Positions 29,641-38,851 are shown, numbered from the stretch's first letter. The stretch: 64,000 bases of DNA from Gracilimonas sp040882225 (GCA_040882225.1 JBBEBR010000019.1:1-64000), one strand, 5' to 3'. Program-made: numbers and translations. The notes: a model not told the origin generated them from the sequence alone.

Positions 29641-29889
29641 ATGAGATCAGTACGTTTGCCAGGAGAAGTTGAAAAAGAGTTAGAAATACTGGCGAAACAG
29701 AAAAATGTGTCACGTTCTGAAATCATCAAAGAAGCTTTGGTGGCGTATATGGAGAAAGAGAAAAAATATAATCAGCCCTACGAATTAGGGGCAGGTTACT
29801 TTGGCAAAAGAGGCAGCGGCGAGAAAGACAGGTCCGTTACCTACAAAACCCGCATCAAAAATAAGCTGAATGATAAGCGTTCTAATTGA
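29641..29889 (+). CDS. Ribbon-helix-helix (CopG-like) antitoxin
   Basis: This 82-residue protein has an N-terminal ribbon-helix-helix: M-R-S-V-R-L-P-G-E-V-E-K-E-L-E-I-L-A, then N-V-S-R-S-E-I-I-K-E-A-L-V-A-Y-M. The basic, flexible C-terminus (Y-F-G-K-R-G-S-G-E-K-D-R) would bind the toxin. The palindrome at 29604-29622 is its likely operator. It overlaps the PIN gene by 20 bp, which couples their translation. Together they form a VapBC-like module outside the integron, next to the ribosomal protein operon. Confidence 0.87.
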   Translation: MRSVRLPGEVEKELEILAKQKNVSRSEIIKEALVAYMEKEKKYNQPYELGAGYFGKRGSGEKDRSVTYKTRIKNKLNDKRSN

Positions 29890-30280
29890 TGCCGGGCCGA
29901 TAATCGCGCTCTTCGATAAGGACGATCAACATTACGAGCGGGTGTTGAACTACATGCGGGAATTTCATGGCCGCTTAATTACTACGTGGCCTGTACTCAC
30001 TGAAGTTTGCTACATGCTCGACTTCAACCTTCAAACCAGATTAGATTTTTTAGACTGGGTAAGCGATGGAGGAATTGAAATTTATAACTTAGAACAATGG
30101 CAGATAAAACAAATTCGTAATCTAATGGAAAAGTATGCAGACTTACCGGCGGATTTAGCCGATGCCACCTTGATAGAAGCCGCTGTTTCTTTGAAATTGG
30201 AAAGCGTTATTACGATAGACAGTGATTTCCAGGTCTATAGATTGAAGAATGGAAAGGCTCTGCAGAACCTACTTCAATAA
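29870..30280 (+). CDS. PIN-domain ribonuclease toxin (VapC-like)
   Basis: This 136-residue PIN-domain protein shows the acidic metal-binding set: L-I-D-A-G-P-I-I-A-L-F near the N-terminus (Asp7), T-E-V-C-Y-M-L (Glu), L-A-D-A-T-L-I-E-A-A (Asp, Glu) and I-D-S-D-F at the end. Such enzymes cut tRNA or rRNA in a magnesium-dependent way. Its start overlaps the antitoxin gene. Other readings, such as a housekeeping PIN protein, are less likely given the RHH partner and operator. Confidence 0.88.
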   Translation: MISVLIDAGPIIALFDKDDQHYERVLNYMREFHGRLITTWPVLTEVCYMLDFNLQTRLDFLDWVSDGGIEIYNLEQWQIKQIRNLMEKYADLPADLADATLIEAAVSLKLESVITIDSDFQVYRLKNGKALQNLLQ

Positions 30281-30313
30281 TAAAAAGGGGCAAAAATAAC
30301 CACACCGGTTGTG

Positions 30314-30345
30314 TTGGATTAGACTTCAAAAAAAGCTTATCTTGG
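30314..30345 (+). promoter_or_regulatory. Candidate promoter of rpsF operon
   Basis: TTGG (30314-30317), a 20-bp spacer and TATCTTGG (30338-30345) approximate the TTTG-N19-20-TAnnTTTG promoter pattern. Confidence 0.45.
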
Positions 30346-30356
30346 TGGCTTCTGTT

Positions 30357-30402
30357 ATTCGGGTAAAGTACTCGAATGACTGTCTTCAAAACGAAGATAC
30401 CC
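30357..30402 (+). promoter_or_regulatory. Structured leader of rpsF
   Basis: ATTCG (30357-30361) pairs with CGAAT (30373-30377), and TCTTC (30383-30387) pairs with GAAGA (30393-30397). GGGTA (30361-30365) and TACCC (30398-30402) could alternatively close the whole element. Many bacteria control this operon through a leader bound by the bS6:bS18 dimer. I do not see the exact CCG motif, so this is a candidate only. Confidence 0.35.
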
Positions 30403-30420
30403 AAAGAAATAAATAAAGTA

Positions 30421-30807
30421 ATGAGCCAGAATTTTTACGAGTTTACGTATATACTTAATCCTGTTCTTGAAGAGGATAAGTTCAAAGGAGTCGTCGATAA
30501 AGTAACTAAGCTAATCGAAAAACACGGCGGCAAAATAGATGAAGTTGATGAGTGGGGTTTACGGCAGTTTGCGTACCAGATCGACAAGAAAGGCACCGGA
30601 TATTATGTGAACGCTTATTTCACTGCCCCGGCCGACGCTATTGCAAAAATTGAAAGAAATCTGCGGATTGATGATGATATTCTTCGATTCCTGACATTGA
30701 AATATGATGCGAAAATGACGCGCCACCGCGAACTTCAGAAGAAAAATGAAGTACCTGATATTTTCGCTATCGAAGACGAAGACGACGATAAAGAGCAAGA
30801 CGATTAA
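30421..30807 (+). CDS. rpsF: 30S ribosomal protein bS6
   Basis: This 128-residue protein is bS6: Y-E-F-T-Y-I-L-N-P at the start, K-L-I-E-K-H-G-G-K-I-D-E-V-D-E-W-G-L-R-Q-F-A-Y (family W-G-x-R-x-x-A-Y), Y-Y-V-N-A-Y-F-T-A-P and L-R-I-D-D-D-I-L-R-F-L. It ends in an acidic tail (D-E-D-D-D-K-E-Q-D-D). The ATG at 30421 gives the family start, and an in-frame ATG at 30376 would add a non-family extension overlapping the leader hairpins. It binds 16S rRNA together with bS18, encoded next. Confidence 0.95.
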   Translation: MSQNFYEFTYILNPVLEEDKFKGVVDKVTKLIEKHGGKIDEVDEWGLRQFAYQIDKKGTGYYVNAYFTAPADAIAKIERNLRIDDDILRFLTLKYDAKMTRHRELQKKNEVPDIFAIEDEDDDKEQDD

Positions 30808-30831
30808 GCCCAATTTTAAAGAATCTGAATC

Positions 30832-31083
30832 ATGATTAAGAATCCATCACACCCGAAAAAAAATCAACGCAAGGTTAAGCAGTGTAAATTTACACGTGCG
30901 GGTCTTGAGTATATCGATTACAAAGATGTAGAAACCTTACAACGTTTCACAAACGATCAGGGTAAAATACTTCCCCGACGTGTTACAGGAACAAGTTCAA
31001 AACATCAAAGGCAATTAACCACGGCAATTAAACGTGCTCGTTTTTTAAGCCTGATGCCTTACGTTGCAGAAAACCTTCGATAA
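30832..31083 (+). CDS. rpsR: 30S ribosomal protein bS18
   Basis: This 83-residue basic protein is bS18: Q-C-K-F-T-R-A-G-L-E-Y-I-D-Y-K-D (family C-x-F-x-x-x-x-x-x-I-D-Y-K-D), L-Q-R-F-T-N-D-Q-G-K-I-L-P-R-R-V-T-G-T and A-I-K-R-A-R-F-L-S-L-M-P-Y. A single cysteine remains of the zinc motif seen in some bS18 forms. It lies between rpsF and rplI in the standard order. Confidence 0.96.
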   Translation: MIKNPSHPKKNQRKVKQCKFTRAGLEYIDYKDVETLQRFTNDQGKILPRRVTGTSSKHQRQLTTAIKRARFLSLMPYVAENLR

Positions 31084-31100
31084 TATTTAGACATAGACCT

Positions 31101-31547
31101 ATGAAAATTATTTTAAAAGAAGAAGTAGAAAAGTTAGGAAGTGCCGGCGATCTTGTTGATGTAAAAGCCGGCTATGCCAGAAATTATTTAATTCCACACG
31201 CTAAAGCAGTTATGGCAACAAAAGGAGCCATGGAAGAACTGGGGCGCTTGAAAAAACAAGCTGCTTTAAAAGCTGATTTTACTGTAAAAGAAGCCAAAGA
31301 TTTAGCCAAGTTAATTGAAGCAACTTCGGTAACGATTCCAGTAACAACCGGTGAGGAAGACAAAATTCACGGAACGGTAACTACAGCGCAAATTGCTGAG
31401 GCTTTACAAGAGCGTGAGATCCTTGTGGACAAGAAAAACATTTCTTTAGATCAGGACGTTAAGACGCTGGGTGAATATACAGCTACCGTAAATTTACTCG
31501 GCGACCTCAATCCTAAAGTTAAGTTCTGGGTTGTTAAAGCCGAATAA
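31101..31547 (+). CDS. rplI: 50S ribosomal protein bL9
   Basis: This 148-residue protein is bL9: M-K-I-I-L-K-E-E-V-E-K-L-G-S-A-G-D-L-V-D-V-K-A-G-Y-A-R-N-Y-L-I-P at the N-terminus, the long connecting helix and a C-terminal domain with I-H-G-T-V-T-T. It closes the rpsF-rpsR-rplI operon. The dsbD gene follows 21 bp later and may be read from the same message. Confidence 0.96.
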   Translation: MKIILKEEVEKLGSAGDLVDVKAGYARNYLIPHAKAVMATKGAMEELGRLKKQAALKADFTVKEAKDLAKLIEATSVTIPVTTGEEDKIHGTVTTAQIAEALQEREILVDKKNISLDQDVKTLGEYTATVNLLGDLNPKVKFWVVKAE

Positions 31548-31568
31548 AGGCGATGTTTAACTAAACCG

Positions 31569-33470
31569 ATGTTAATGAAATTTGTTTACGCTATTCTTAT
31601 GGGGATCATCACTTCGGTGTTATCCCCATTTTTTATTCAGGCACAAATTCCTGACCCGGTAAAATTTCAGGTGACACAAATACCTGATGAGGTTAAAGCC
31701 GGTGAAATCTTCTCTATCGAAATTGAAGCTTCTATTGAAGGCAACTGGCACCTCTATTCTATTCTGAATGATAAAGATGCAGGTCCTTTTCCCACCGAAT
31801 TCTCCCCAAACTCCGACAATTTTGTTTTTGCGGGAGATGTTGTTGAATCTGATGCCGACATAGAATTCGACCCAAATTTCGAAGCAGAATTAGGCTGGCA
31901 CAGCAGTTTTGCGAAATTCACCATTCCTGCGGCAGTACGGATTAATGAAACCGGTAGACAAAATTTAGATATCGAAGTGTACTACCAGGTTTGTGACGAC
32001 CGGGTTTGTCTTCCTCCCAAAACAAAATCGATCGTTGCGGCCGTAACGGTAAATGGGGTTTCTGAAAATCCCTTCGAAGATGCAGTCACGGGTCCTGCAG
32101 CTGCTGATGAAAATACAGAGCGGTCTGGTTTAGGCGGAGATGGAGTTTTCTCTTTTATGTGGATTGCTCTTCTCGCCGGATTTGCTGCCCTTCTTACGCC
32201 CTGTGTTTTTCCAATGATTCCCCTCACTGTTTCCTATTTTTCCAAACAAGAAGAGGGAAAGGGAGTAGCTAAGGCATTACTTTTCGGATTTGCTATCATT
32301 GTTACGTTTACCATTTTAGGAGTTCTTTTAGCGGCTATATTTGGTGTTTCGGGAGCGCAGAACTTCGCTTCAAACCCTTGGGTGAATCTTTTTATCGCGT
32401 TTGTGCTCGTTGCTTTCGCTTTCAGTTTGCTGGGGATGTATGAGTTGCAGCTTCCTCATCAACTCACAAACTGGCTGAACCGCAAGAGTAATCAAAGCAG
32501 TGGAATTGCGGGGATTATTTTTATGGCGTTAACAATCAGCGCTGTCTCTTTTTCATGTACAGCTCCTTTTGTTGGCGGAGTTTTTGCGGCAACCACAGGC
32601 GGCGAATGGTTTTATCCAATTATTGGAATGATCGGTTTTTCAGCCGCTTTTGCGAGTCCTTTTGTGCTTTTTGCCGTATTTCCTCAATGGCTGGAATCTT
32701 TGCCAAGAAGTGGTTCCTGGATGAACATGGTTAAGGTTCTGCTCGGTTTTATCGAACTCGCAGCCGCATTCAAATTTTTATCCAATGCCGATTTAGTTTG
32801 GGAATGGGGAATCATTTCCCGTCCATTTACCATTGCTGCCTGGATTGCCATTTTCTTACTGACAGGATTATACATTCTCGGAACCTACTCTCTCAAACAC
32901 GAACAAAAACCAGAAAGTATTTCTTCCGGCCGAATGTTGTTATCTATTCCATTTCTACTTTTTAGCTTTTACCTGATTCCCGGTTTGTTGGGATCTTCTT
33001 TAGGAATTTGGGACGCTTTTCTTCCGCCCAAACAAGCAACGGATGTAAGTGTTGTTGCTTCCATTGGAATGATTGGTGGAGGCTCTGCAATCAGCAATGA
33101 TGAAGGGTGGTCGGATAATTATGAAACTTCAAGAGAGACTGCACTCGCTGAAAATAAGCCTGTCTTCATTGATTTTACCGGTTATACGTGTACAAATTGC
33201 CGTGCGATGGAAGCGAACATTTTCCCCCTTCAGGAGGTAAAAGCTTTATTTGATGAAATGGTGCTGGTAAAACTTTATACAGATGGCGGCACCAAAGCTA
33301 CTGAGAATCAACAATTCCAGTTTAAGCTGACCGGCAATGTAGCACTTCCTACGTATGCGATTGTGGATCCCGAAACCGGAAGGGTGTTACAGCAAAGTCT
33401 TGGATATAGTAAAAAAGACAAGTTTATACCTTTTTTGCAAGAGGGACTTCAGAAGTATAAATCTCGCTGA
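31569..33470 (+). CDS. dsbD: Thiol:disulfide interchange protein DsbD
   Basis: This 633-residue protein has all three DsbD parts. A signal peptide ends at about residue 25, followed by an N-terminal DsbD-alpha-like domain (to about 150, with V-C-D-D-R-V-C-L-P-P holding its redox cysteines). A CcdA-like membrane section spans about 195-455, with L-L-T-P-C-V-F-P-M-I-P-L and F-S-C-T-A-P-F-V-G-G carrying the membrane cysteines. A C-terminal thioredoxin domain has T-C-T-N-C-R-A-M-E near residue 545. It carries electrons from cytoplasmic thioredoxin to periplasmic proteins. It follows rplI closely. Confidence 0.93.
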   Translation: MLMKFVYAILMGIITSVLSPFFIQAQIPDPVKFQVTQIPDEVKAGEIFSIEIEASIEGNWHLYSILNDKDAGPFPTEFSPNSDNFVFAGDVVESDADIEFDPNFEAELGWHSSFAKFTIPAAVRINETGRQNLDIEVYYQVCDDRVCLPPKTKSIVAAVTVNGVSENPFEDAVTGPAAADENTERSGLGGDGVFSFMWIALLAGFAALLTPCVFPMIPLTVSYFSKQEEGKGVAKALLFGFAIIVTFTILGVLLAAIFGVSGAQNFASNPWVNLFIAFVLVAFAFSLLGMYELQLPHQLTNWLNRKSNQSSGIAGIIFMALTISAVSFSCTAPFVGGVFAATTGGEWFYPIIGMIGFSAAFASPFVLFAVFPQWLESLPRSGSWMNMVKVLLGFIELAAAFKFLSNADLVWEWGIISRPFTIAAWIAIFLLTGLYILGTYSLKHEQKPESISSGRMLLSIPFLLFSFYLIPGLLGSSLGIWDAFLPPKQATDVSVVASIGMIGGGSAISNDEGWSDNYETSRETALAENKPVFIDFTGYTCTNCRAMEANIFPLQEVKALFDEMVLVKLYTDGGTKATENQQFQFKLTGNVALPTYAIVDPETGRVLQQSLGYSKKDKFIPFLQEGLQKYKSR

Positions 33471-36400
33471 TTGTTGCCCATTTGGTTGGAAAGCTTTAGC
33501 CTTAATCAATCACTCAAAAATGCAGAATATCTGAATTCTGCCGTGGACGTCTCTTTGGCAAAGATTATCACAACAAAAAGAAATAAAACCTGTCTCTCAA
33601 AAGGTATAGCAAGCTTTACAGGAAAATTATGGCCAGGATTTTCCTGTGCTTTTCTGCTGTTGGCTTTCTTTTTTATCTCTTCACCGATTGCAGCGCAAAC
33701 TACTATTCCGCTTGAGAAGGAGTTACAGCCTTTCAACCCAGATTCATCTTACTTTTTAAATGAATGGACAGAACCTTCCAGCATACAGGTTTTCATTGAT
33801 GCTGAATTATTGCAACCGGAATTTTGGGTTTTTGATGAAATGGAAGGAATGCTGTCATTCCAAAATATTTCATCACTCCAGTTACAAGACAATAGCCGGG
33901 TAAGGGTTCAATTCGAGGCGTATCCACTTGCGTTGAGAAGATCATATCAGGTTCGTGCCCCGGTAGAATTAGACACGACACTTTTTGATGATCCTGATTC
34001 ACTGAGGCAGGAAATAGCCAGTTTTCAAAGGCCAAATACTTTTGATGAATCCAATCTTCGCCAGTCAGGCAGTTTGAGCAGGGGAGTGATAGTTGGTACA
34101 AATCAGGATTTTGCCTTGGAAAGCGGGTTGAATTTCGAGCTGAACGGAGCCCTGACAGAGCGAATAAATATAAACGCTTCCCTAACAGATCAAAGCATTC
34201 CCATTCAACCGGATGGAACAACTCAAAATCTTCGGGAATTTGATAAGGTTTTCATTCAGGTGGAGTCGCCGAATGCGAGAGTGGAAATGGGAGATGTAGA
34301 TATAAGCTTAGGGCAAAGTACTTTCGCAAAGTTAAACCGCAGGCTTCAGGGCGCATCGGGCTACGCAAGCACTGCTGTTGGTGATTATGACGGGGCATTA
34401 TCTGTTGTTAGAGGAATATACAAGTCGCAGTCTTTTAATGGTGAAGAAGGTGTGCAGGGGCCGTATCGGTTAACCGGAAGAAATAATGAGGAGTTTGTGA
34501 TTATTCTTGCCGGAACCGAAAGAGTGTATATAAATGGACAGCGGGTGCAAAGGGGAGCTGAAAATGATTATATCATTGATTACGGATTAGGAGAAGTCTT
34601 TTTCACCAGTAATTTATTAGTGAAAGATGAAACCAGAATTGTGATTGAATATGAATACGTAGACCAGAACTTCAACCGGACAATGGTAGCCGCAGAAGGT
34701 GGTGATACTTTTTTTGACGGAAGGCTTAGAATTGGAGCAACCGCTATTCGTCAGGCAGACGGAGACAACCTGTTATCTCAGCAATCACTCACAGAAAATG
34801 ATATTGAAGTGTTGAGATCTGCGGGTGATAATCTTGAAGACGCAACAATCAGCGGTGCAAGAATTGCGGATGAAAGGGAGCGCGAAGAATTTGTGATGTA
34901 TGCAGAAATCGATACTGTTTTAAATGGAGGAACTTATACCATCTACGAACATCAGCCCGGTTCACCAGAAGCTATTTACCGTGTTCGGTTTTCTGATGTA
35001 GGCACAAATCAAGGGAGTTATCGGCGGGTAAGCGGAGATGTGAATGGTTTACTGTATGAATGGGTAGGGTCGGGAAGAGGGAGATATGCTACATCTCAAC
35101 AATTACCGGCTCCACAAAAACAACAAATGGTTGCTATAAATGGCCGTTATAATTTCACAGATAAACTTGAGGTTTTTGGAGAATGGGCTGCCAGTGATTT
35201 TGACCAAAACCGATTTTCTTCCTTAGATGATGATGATAATACCGATGTGGCTTATGAAACAGGTTTTCGACTCAACGAGGTGCAATCCGCTTTAGGAAAA
35301 GTAGATGCCCTGTTATACCGACGCTATTCTGGCAGGCGGTTTGAATTTTTCGAACGAACCAGGGATGTAGAGTTTGAGAGGAAATGGAATATCACTCGTT
35401 TCGACCAAAGCAGGGAATCAATCAATGAAGCTATGCTAAGGTTGGCACCCTCAGAACAAACAAATATTCGCGGAGATATAGGTTTTGTAGAACGGGATGA
35501 TTTTGTCGGGATTCGGCAGGCTTCATCATTCACAAGTAATGAGCCCGGCATCGTGAACTTGAACTACAGGCAGGACCTGGTACAAACGGAAGATGATTCG
35601 CTTGCCGAGAAAGGAAGATGGTTCCGGCAGAAGGGGTCGTTAGGTAAAGATTTTATTTTGGGGGATTTAATTTTTACTCCTTACGCCGCATTTGAACAAG
35701 AACATCGTATCCAACGAAATACCATCACCGATTCTCTTTCCCAGCTTTCTCAATCATTTTATGATATTGGGCCCGGACTGAGGGTAGGGATTTCTGATTT
35801 TCAAATAGACATAGGAATTGGATACCGTTCAGAAATGGGCTTATTGGAGAATGAATTGGTAAAAGAGTCTTCAGCCGTTGAGCAACGCTATAGTATTTTA
35901 TACAGGCCCAGTGGTAATTTCGAAACGCTGAATGAGGTTAAAATCAGGAATAAAGATTACACAGATAATTTTTCGGATTTGGGAAATTCTAACCGGCAGG
36001 GATTATTTATAAAGTCTGTTACAAGCTATGCTACTGAGAATGAATTTTTAGATGGAGAGGTTTTTTATCAGGCAAATACGCAGCGACAGGCAATTTTGCA
36101 GGAAACTTATGTAAGAGTAGGTTCAGCATCAGGCCAGTATGTGTGGCGGGATATTAATGAAGATGGCGTGCAACAAGTGGACGAATTTTTTCAGGAAGTG
36201 AGCCCGAATGAAGGGTTATTTATCCGGAGGTTACTTCCGTCAGACGAGTTATTTCCGGTAGTTTTTCTGAACCTGAGAACCATAAATACTTTTAAACCCT
36301 TTCAACTTTTTAATTCTGAAAGTGAAAGCTGGACGTCCGGTATCAGCCTCCGTTCCAGAATAGATATCTCGGAAAATTCAACCACAGAAAATTTAAAAGA

Positions 36401-37100
36401 TGTTTACCTGGTGAATTTAAATACGTTCCGAAATGACAGCACTACAGTGCAGGGAAGATTACTTTGGGAAAAAGAGCTGGATATTCTGCAAGATGTGAAC
36501 ACTGCTGATTTAAGGTTCGGATATACTCAAAACCGGGGATTGAACCAAAGAACAGTGGAATCGGTTAAAACATATACAGACCTGCTGTACGTGAATTCCT
36601 CACTTGATATTACCGAACGGACGAGGCTTTTACTGGATGCTTTTAGCGGCACAAATAGAGTATTAAGCAGCAGGCTTTTAAACAGAAATTTTGACATTAA
36701 AACCCTGAATATTAGGCCAGGAATAAACGCTACAATTAATCGGTCGTGGAATGCTGGTTTACACATTTCATATACAAAGAAAGAAGATTCATTTCCGACT
36801 GAGAAAGTAACCGCGGATATGTTGAAGCTGGAGAGTACTCATAGGATATTTTTATTCAGAAAGCTTCAGTCAAATATGAGATTAGAATTGCGGCGGACCA
36901 TTGTAAATGGAAATCCCACAACGTATGGAAGTTATGAACTAACTGAAGGTACCGGAGAAGGCACTAATTTGATTTGGTCGCTCAACAGTACATATCGTGT
37001 AAGTAACCTGATTCGGTTCAGTCTTAACTACGATGGAAGAACGGTAGAAAATCTCCCGGCGATTCATACTATTAAATTAGTTATGAGTGCAATATTTTGA
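33471..37100 (+). CDS. SprA-like outer-membrane beta-barrel protein
   Basis: The frame encodes about 1,200 residues with an export signal near residues 50-75 (L-W-P-G-F-S-C-A-F-L-L-L-A, ending A-A-Q). The region I-P-I-Q-P-D-G-T-T-Q-N-L-R-E-F-D-K-V-F-I-Q and nearby G-S-L-S-R-G-V-I-V-G resemble SprA, the giant type IX secretion translocon barrel, but the protein is about half of its size. The rest is rich in amphipathic beta strands and ends in F. It may be a relative used in surface secretion or assembly. No in-frame ATG exists before the signal peptide. TTG at 33471 (overlapping the dsbD stop) or TTG at 33555, which gives M-A-K-I-I-T-T-K, are candidate starts, so the true N-terminus is open. 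Confidence 0.75.
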   Translation: MLPIWLESFSLNQSLKNAEYLNSAVDVSLAKIITTKRNKTCLSKGIASFTGKLWPGFSCAFLLLAFFFISSPIAAQTTIPLEKELQPFNPDSSYFLNEWTEPSSIQVFIDAELLQPEFWVFDEMEGMLSFQNISSLQLQDNSRVRVQFEAYPLALRRSYQVRAPVELDTTLFDDPDSLRQEIASFQRPNTFDESNLRQSGSLSRGVIVGTNQDFALESGLNFELNGALTERININASLTDQSIPIQPDGTTQNLREFDKVFIQVESPNARVEMGDVDISLGQSTFAKLNRRLQGASGYASTAVGDYDGALSVVRGIYKSQSFNGEEGVQGPYRLTGRNNEEFVIILAGTERVYINGQRVQRGAENDYIIDYGLGEVFFTSNLLVKDETRIVIEYEYVDQNFNRTMVAAEGGDTFFDGRLRIGATAIRQADGDNLLSQQSLTENDIEVLRSAGDNLEDATISGARIADEREREEFVMYAEIDTVLNGGTYTIYEHQPGSPEAIYRVRFSDVGTNQGSYRRVSGDVNGLLYEWVGSGRGRYATSQQLPAPQKQQMVAINGRYNFTDKLEVFGEWAASDFDQNRFSSLDDDDNTDVAYETGFRLNEVQSALGKVDALLYRRYSGRRFEFFERTRDVEFERKWNITRFDQSRESINEAMLRLAPSEQTNIRGDIGFVERDDFVGIRQASSFTSNEPGIVNLNYRQDLVQTEDDSLAEKGRWFRQKGSLGKDFILGDLIFTPYAAFEQEHRIQRNTITDSLSQLSQSFYDIGPGLRVGISDFQIDIGIGYRSEMGLLENELVKESSAVEQRYSILYRPSGNFETLNEVKIRNKDYTDNFSDLGNSNRQGLFIKSVTSYATENEFLDGEVFYQANTQRQAILQETYVRVGSASGQYVWRDINEDGVQQVDEFFQEVSPNEGLFIRRLLPSDELFPVVFLNLRTINTFKPFQLFNSESESWTSGISLRSRIDISENSTTENLKDVYLVNLNTFRNDSTTVQGRLLWEKELDILQDVNTADLRFGYTQNRGLNQRTVESVKTYTDLLYVNSSLDITERTRLLLDAFSGTNRVLSSRLLNRNFDIKTLNIRPGINATINRSWNAGLHISYTKKEDSFPTEKVTADMLKLESTHRIFLFRKLQSNMRLELRRTIVNGNPTTYGSYELTEGTGEGTNLIWSLNSTYRVSNLIRFSLNYDGRTVENLPAIHTIKLVMSAIF

Positions 37101-37185
37101 ATAAAATTTTGTTTAACATTAATTTAAGGGCGAAAATAATAGGTAAGTTTCAATACGTAAAAATGAGTTTTTACTAATTATGAGC

Positions 37186-37217
37186 TTTGACATTAAGTTC
37201 AAAATGACCTATTCTTT
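37186..37217 (+). promoter_or_regulatory. Candidate promoter of exbB operon
   Basis: TTTG (37186-37189), 20 bp, then TATTCTTT (37210-37217) approximates the Bacteroidota -33/-7 pattern. It is 49 bp before exbB. Confidence 0.4.
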
Positions 37218-37265
37218 CGCTTCAATAATCTTAGCTTTTAACACTTAAACATTAGTGGAGTAGAC

Positions 37266-37988
37266 ATGATATCGTCGATCGCTCTTTTTCTTTTACAAGC
37301 CCCTGCTGACGAAGGGTTTTTCAATCTTATTGTTGCAAAATTTAATGAAGGTAATGAAAGTGGCTGGATGTGGCCGGTGCTTATAGCGCTGATTCTCGGT
37401 TTAGCTATTTTCCTTGAAAGGATCATTACTCTTAACCTTGCAGACATTAACACCCGAAAATTTATTATTAATGTGCAGGAAGCTCTTCAGGAAGGTGGCA
37501 TCGAAGCTGCTGAAGAACTCTGTTCTCAAACAAGAGGCCCTGTAGCATCTGTATTTCAGGCGGGCTTAATGCGGGCACACGAAGGTATCGATGCTGCTGA
37601 AAAAGCAATTTCTGCCTATGGTTCCATCGAGATGAGTTTCCTTGAAAGAGGGTTGGTTTGGTTATCTCTGTTTATCGCCATCGCCCCGCTCTTAGGATTC
37701 CTTGGAACGGTAGTTGGTATGATCCAGGCCTTCGATGATATTGAAGCTGCTTCTGATATCTCCCCAAGTATTGTTGCGGGTGGTATTAAAGTTGCACTTT
37801 TAACAACTGCCGGTGGTTTGATTGCAGGTATTATCCTTCAAATTGGATATAACTATTGTGTATCTAAAATTGACCGAATTATTGCTGAAATGGAAGAAAG
37901 TTCTATTACTTTGATAGATTCTATTATTCTGTTGAAAGAAGGAAAGCCACTTATTCCGCCAACTGCGGATAATGACCCGACTGCTTAA
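37266..37988 (+). CDS. exbB: ExbB/TolQ/MotA-type proton channel protein
   Basis: This 240-residue membrane protein has three hydrophobic segments (about residues 37-57, 130-155 and 170-195). The family core is L-L-G-F-L-G-T-V-V-G-M-I-Q-A-F, followed by I-A-G-I-I-L-Q-I. It forms the pentameric proton-conducting motor with ExbD, driving TonB or Tol transport. The four-gene run exbB-membrane protein-exbD-exbD is typical of Bacteroidota, with two ExbD-like subunits. The ATG at 37266 gives a short N-terminus as usual. No tonB is in the window. Confidence 0.93.
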   Translation: MISSIALFLLQAPADEGFFNLIVAKFNEGNESGWMWPVLIALILGLAIFLERIITLNLADINTRKFIINVQEALQEGGIEAAEELCSQTRGPVASVFQAGLMRAHEGIDAAEKAISAYGSIEMSFLERGLVWLSLFIAIAPLLGFLGTVVGMIQAFDDIEAASDISPSIVAGGIKVALLTTAGGLIAGIILQIGYNYCVSKIDRIIAEMEESSITLIDSIILLKEGKPLIPPTADNDPTA

Positions 37989-38024
37989 TAATCATAATCC
38001 AAATTTTAAAAACAGGATAAATAA

Positions 38025-38291
38025 ATGGTTGCTATAAGTGTTGGACTTGCGGTAGGCTTGATTGTACTCGGTATTGTTGGCATAGTGGCTGCAGGTGTAA
38101 AAAGCCTGGCCCAGGGCAAACAAGACTATAAGAAAATAGGCATGATGGCCGTACCCTTTGTAGTGTTTGCGGTATCATACTTGGTGCTTTCAGATCTACC
38201 CATGGCAGCAGTTTTTACTGCGGTATTTATGATGGGAGCTATGATAATTACCATTATGTTAACCGGATTACGCGGTACTCTTAAGTTTTAA
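38025..38291 (+). CDS. Small membrane protein of the exb cluster
   Basis: This 88-residue protein has two or three hydrophobic segments (about residues 2-25, 40-58 and 60-80) with short polar links (K-S-L-A-Q-G-K-Q-D-Y-K-K). It lies 36 bp after exbB and 14 bp before the first exbD. Similar small proteins occur at this position in Bacteroidota exb clusters, but I know of no function. It is probably an accessory subunit of the ExbBD motor (inference). Confidence 0.75.
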   Translation: MVAISVGLAVGLIVLGIVGIVAAGVKSLAQGKQDYKKIGMMAVPFVVFAVSYLVLSDLPMAAVFTAVFMMGAMIITIMLTGLRGTLKF

Positions 38292-38305
38292 TAGGATAAA
38301 CAAAC

Positions 38306-38851
38306 ATGCTGTTAAAGAAACGTAAAAGAGAAATGGCTGAAATAAACGGCTCATCAATGGCCGATATAGCCTTTCTCTTATTAATATTCTTTCTGGTTAC
38401 AACAACTATAAATGTTGATACCGGTATCGGATTGGTATTACCTCCGCCACTGGATCCAGAAGAAGAACCGCCACCCGTCAGGCAACGAAACCTGATGAAT
38501 GTTCTTGTTAATGCCGAAGGCCGAATTCTTATGGATGAAGAGCCTTACTCGCTTGGCGATGTAAAAACACGGCTAAAGGAATTCATAGATAATCCTCAAC
38601 AAGATGAGAATCTTGCTGAGAATCCTGAATTAGCTATTGTCTCTATCAAAACTCAAAGACAAACTCCTTATCGTATATACGTAGATATGCTCGATGAGGT
38701 AATGGGTGCCTATAAAGAGCTTCGCGATGATGCTGCCCGGGCAAATTATGGAGTTCCATACGGTGCCTTGAGGCCTGAAAGTGATCAACAAGAGCAAATT
38801 CAGAGTATGTATCCTAAGAAAATCTCAATTGCAGAACCTGACGGAAATTAA
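38306..38851 (+). CDS. exbD: ExbD/TolR-family protein 1
   Basis: This 181-residue protein has a short cytoplasmic start (M-L-L-K-K-R-K-R-E-M-A-E), one transmembrane helix (S-M-A-D-I-A-F-L-L-L-I-F-F-L-V-T, with the conserved proton-binding Asp) and a periplasmic domain. The proline-rich piece after it (P-P-P-L-D-P-E-E-E-P-P-P-V-R) is longer than in E. coli ExbD. It pairs with ExbB in the proton motor and differs from the second copy, so they may form a mixed dimer. Confidence 0.92.
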   Translation: MLLKKRKREMAEINGSSMADIAFLLLIFFLVTTTINVDTGIGLVLPPPLDPEEEPPPVRQRNLMNVLVNAEGRILMDEEPYSLGDVKTRLKEFIDNPQQDENLAENPELAIVSIKTQRQTPYRIYVDMLDEVMGAYKELRDDAARANYGVPYGALRPESDQQEQIQSMYPKKISIAEPDGN

